64,000 nt of DNA from DAIDKA01 sp036489445. Lineage in GTDB: Bacteria; Pseudomonadota; Gammaproteobacteria; Steroidobacterales; Steroidobacteraceae. The stretch covers positions 1 through 64,000 of the forward strand of contig DASXFV010000056.1 in the NCBI GenBank assembly GCA_036489445.1. Reading direction: 5' to 3'. The notes under the pieces were generated by a model that saw nothing but the letters and a program-made list of their open reading frames with translations, had not been told where the DNA came from and made no database searches. Both the position numbers and the translations under genes were made by a program. How positions within the stretch are numbered: position 1 is the first letter of the stretch; the number at the start of each line of letters is the position of its first letter. Shown here one piece after another: positions 63,605-64,000 of the stretch.

Positions 63605-63742
63605 GGTTCAAAGATTAGTTTCGCCAGGGCAAAGGTGCCGTGAAACGTTCCACAGATCCTTTGTTCAATACGGCAGCGGCGTGCCGACATGACAACGAGA
63701 CACAGTTCAAAGATCCGACATAACGCGAAAGAGTTTTTACAG

Positions 63743-64000
63743 ATGGGTCGCTATCGGGCACCGCACATACCGGGTTCACAATTCATCACACCGGAGGGCA
63801 TTGCGCAGTTGCGGGCGGAACTGGATCAGTTGTGGCGCGACGAGCGCCCGCAGGTGACTCAGGCCGTGCAGGATGCTGCGGCGCAAGGAGATCGCTCGGA
63901 AAATGCTGAATACATCTATGGCAAGCGCCGCCTGCGGGAAATCGACCGCCGCGTGCGCTTCCTGCGGCAACGCCTGGATGGCATGACGGTCGTGGACCAG
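63743..64000 (+). CDS. greB: Transcription elongation factor GreB (5' part)
   Basis: The first 86 codons of a GreA/GreB factor, which rescues backtracked RNA polymerase by stimulating transcript cleavage. MGRYRAPHIPGSQFITPEGIAQLRAELDQLW matches the GreB N-terminus, then the coiled coil with the acidic tip QGDRSENAEYIYGKRRLREIDRRVRFLRQRL. GreB rather than GreA by the RYRxP start and the ENAEYIYGKRRLREIDRR sequence. The C-terminal FKBP-like domain lies beyond the window. The start at 63743 is preceded by a purine-poor leader. Confidence 0.95.
   Translation, partial: MGRYRAPHIPGSQFITPEGIAQLRAELDQLWRDERPQVTQAVQDAAAQGDRSENAEYIYGKRRLREIDRRVRFLRQRLDGMTVVDQ

Overview
The window looks like a GC-rich, free-living gammaproteobacterium, most like the Xanthomonadales/Nevskiales/Steroidobacter side of the class. 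The evidence is gene order and family content: dusB-fis-purH-purD, accB-accC-prmA-DUF3426, trxA-rho divergent from rhlB, pcm-rhodanese-tolC-waaA with kdkA, glnE and plsB, and a PPi-type phosphofructokinase beside adk and a proton-pumping pyrophosphatase. This placement is an inference from content; no 16S gene or alignment was available. I see no rRNA, tRNA, CRISPR array, insertion sequence or complete prophage. The sequence is densely coding on both strands.

Layout. 1-7.4 kb: rapZ, then a minus-strand run gap > pgk > pyk > patatin > proS in which the first four genes are joined by stop/start overlaps (lower glycolysis plus a lipase-like protein and an archaeal/eukaryotic-type prolyl-tRNA synthetase). 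7.6-15.1 kb: a CpdA-like phosphoesterase, a TraB/GumN protein, two glycosyltransferases, a CPBP membrane protease, a LonN-domain protein and the murein-recycling ligase mpl. 15.2-22 kb: rnd, a soluble hybrid histidine kinase, and an energy module of adk, PPi-dependent phosphofructokinase and hppA. 22-31 kb: a c-di-GMP protein, pcm, rhodanese, tolC, and LPS inner-core genes (waaA, kdkA, a GT9 heptosyltransferase, DUF6165). 31-36.7 kb: a CHCC zinc finger protein, glnE and groESL under a CIRCE operator. 36.7-48.8 kb: a plus-strand run of cutA-dsbD-tlpA-like, aroQ-accB-accC-prmA, DUF3426-dusB-fis and purH-purD. 48.8-64 kb: an outer-membrane barrel protein, rho-trxA, rhlB, a nucleotidase, DUF465, mscS, arfB, a secreted DUF8021-like protein, plsB, an alpha/beta hydrolase, an isolated contractile-tail-sheath-like gene, a lipoprotein L,D-transpeptidase and the 5' part of greB.

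How the parts work together. The central metabolism genes suggest PPi-linked glycolysis: PPi-PFK can make or use PPi reversibly, the membrane pyrophosphatase couples PPi to the proton gradient, and Adk balances adenylates. Envelope genes are scattered in several clusters (Kdo transfer and phosphorylation, heptose addition, murein recycling, L,D-crosslinking, phospholipid entry through PlsB, TolC export, periplasmic disulfide reduction).

The most unusual items are a lone tail-sheath-like gene embedded among envelope genes, an adenylate kinase with a 64-residue histone-like basic tail, a Rho factor with a disordered Asn/Arg/Gly/Asp N-terminal extension, the non-canonical ProRS type, and a perfect 9-bp-arm palindrome between the tolC promoter and its start codon.
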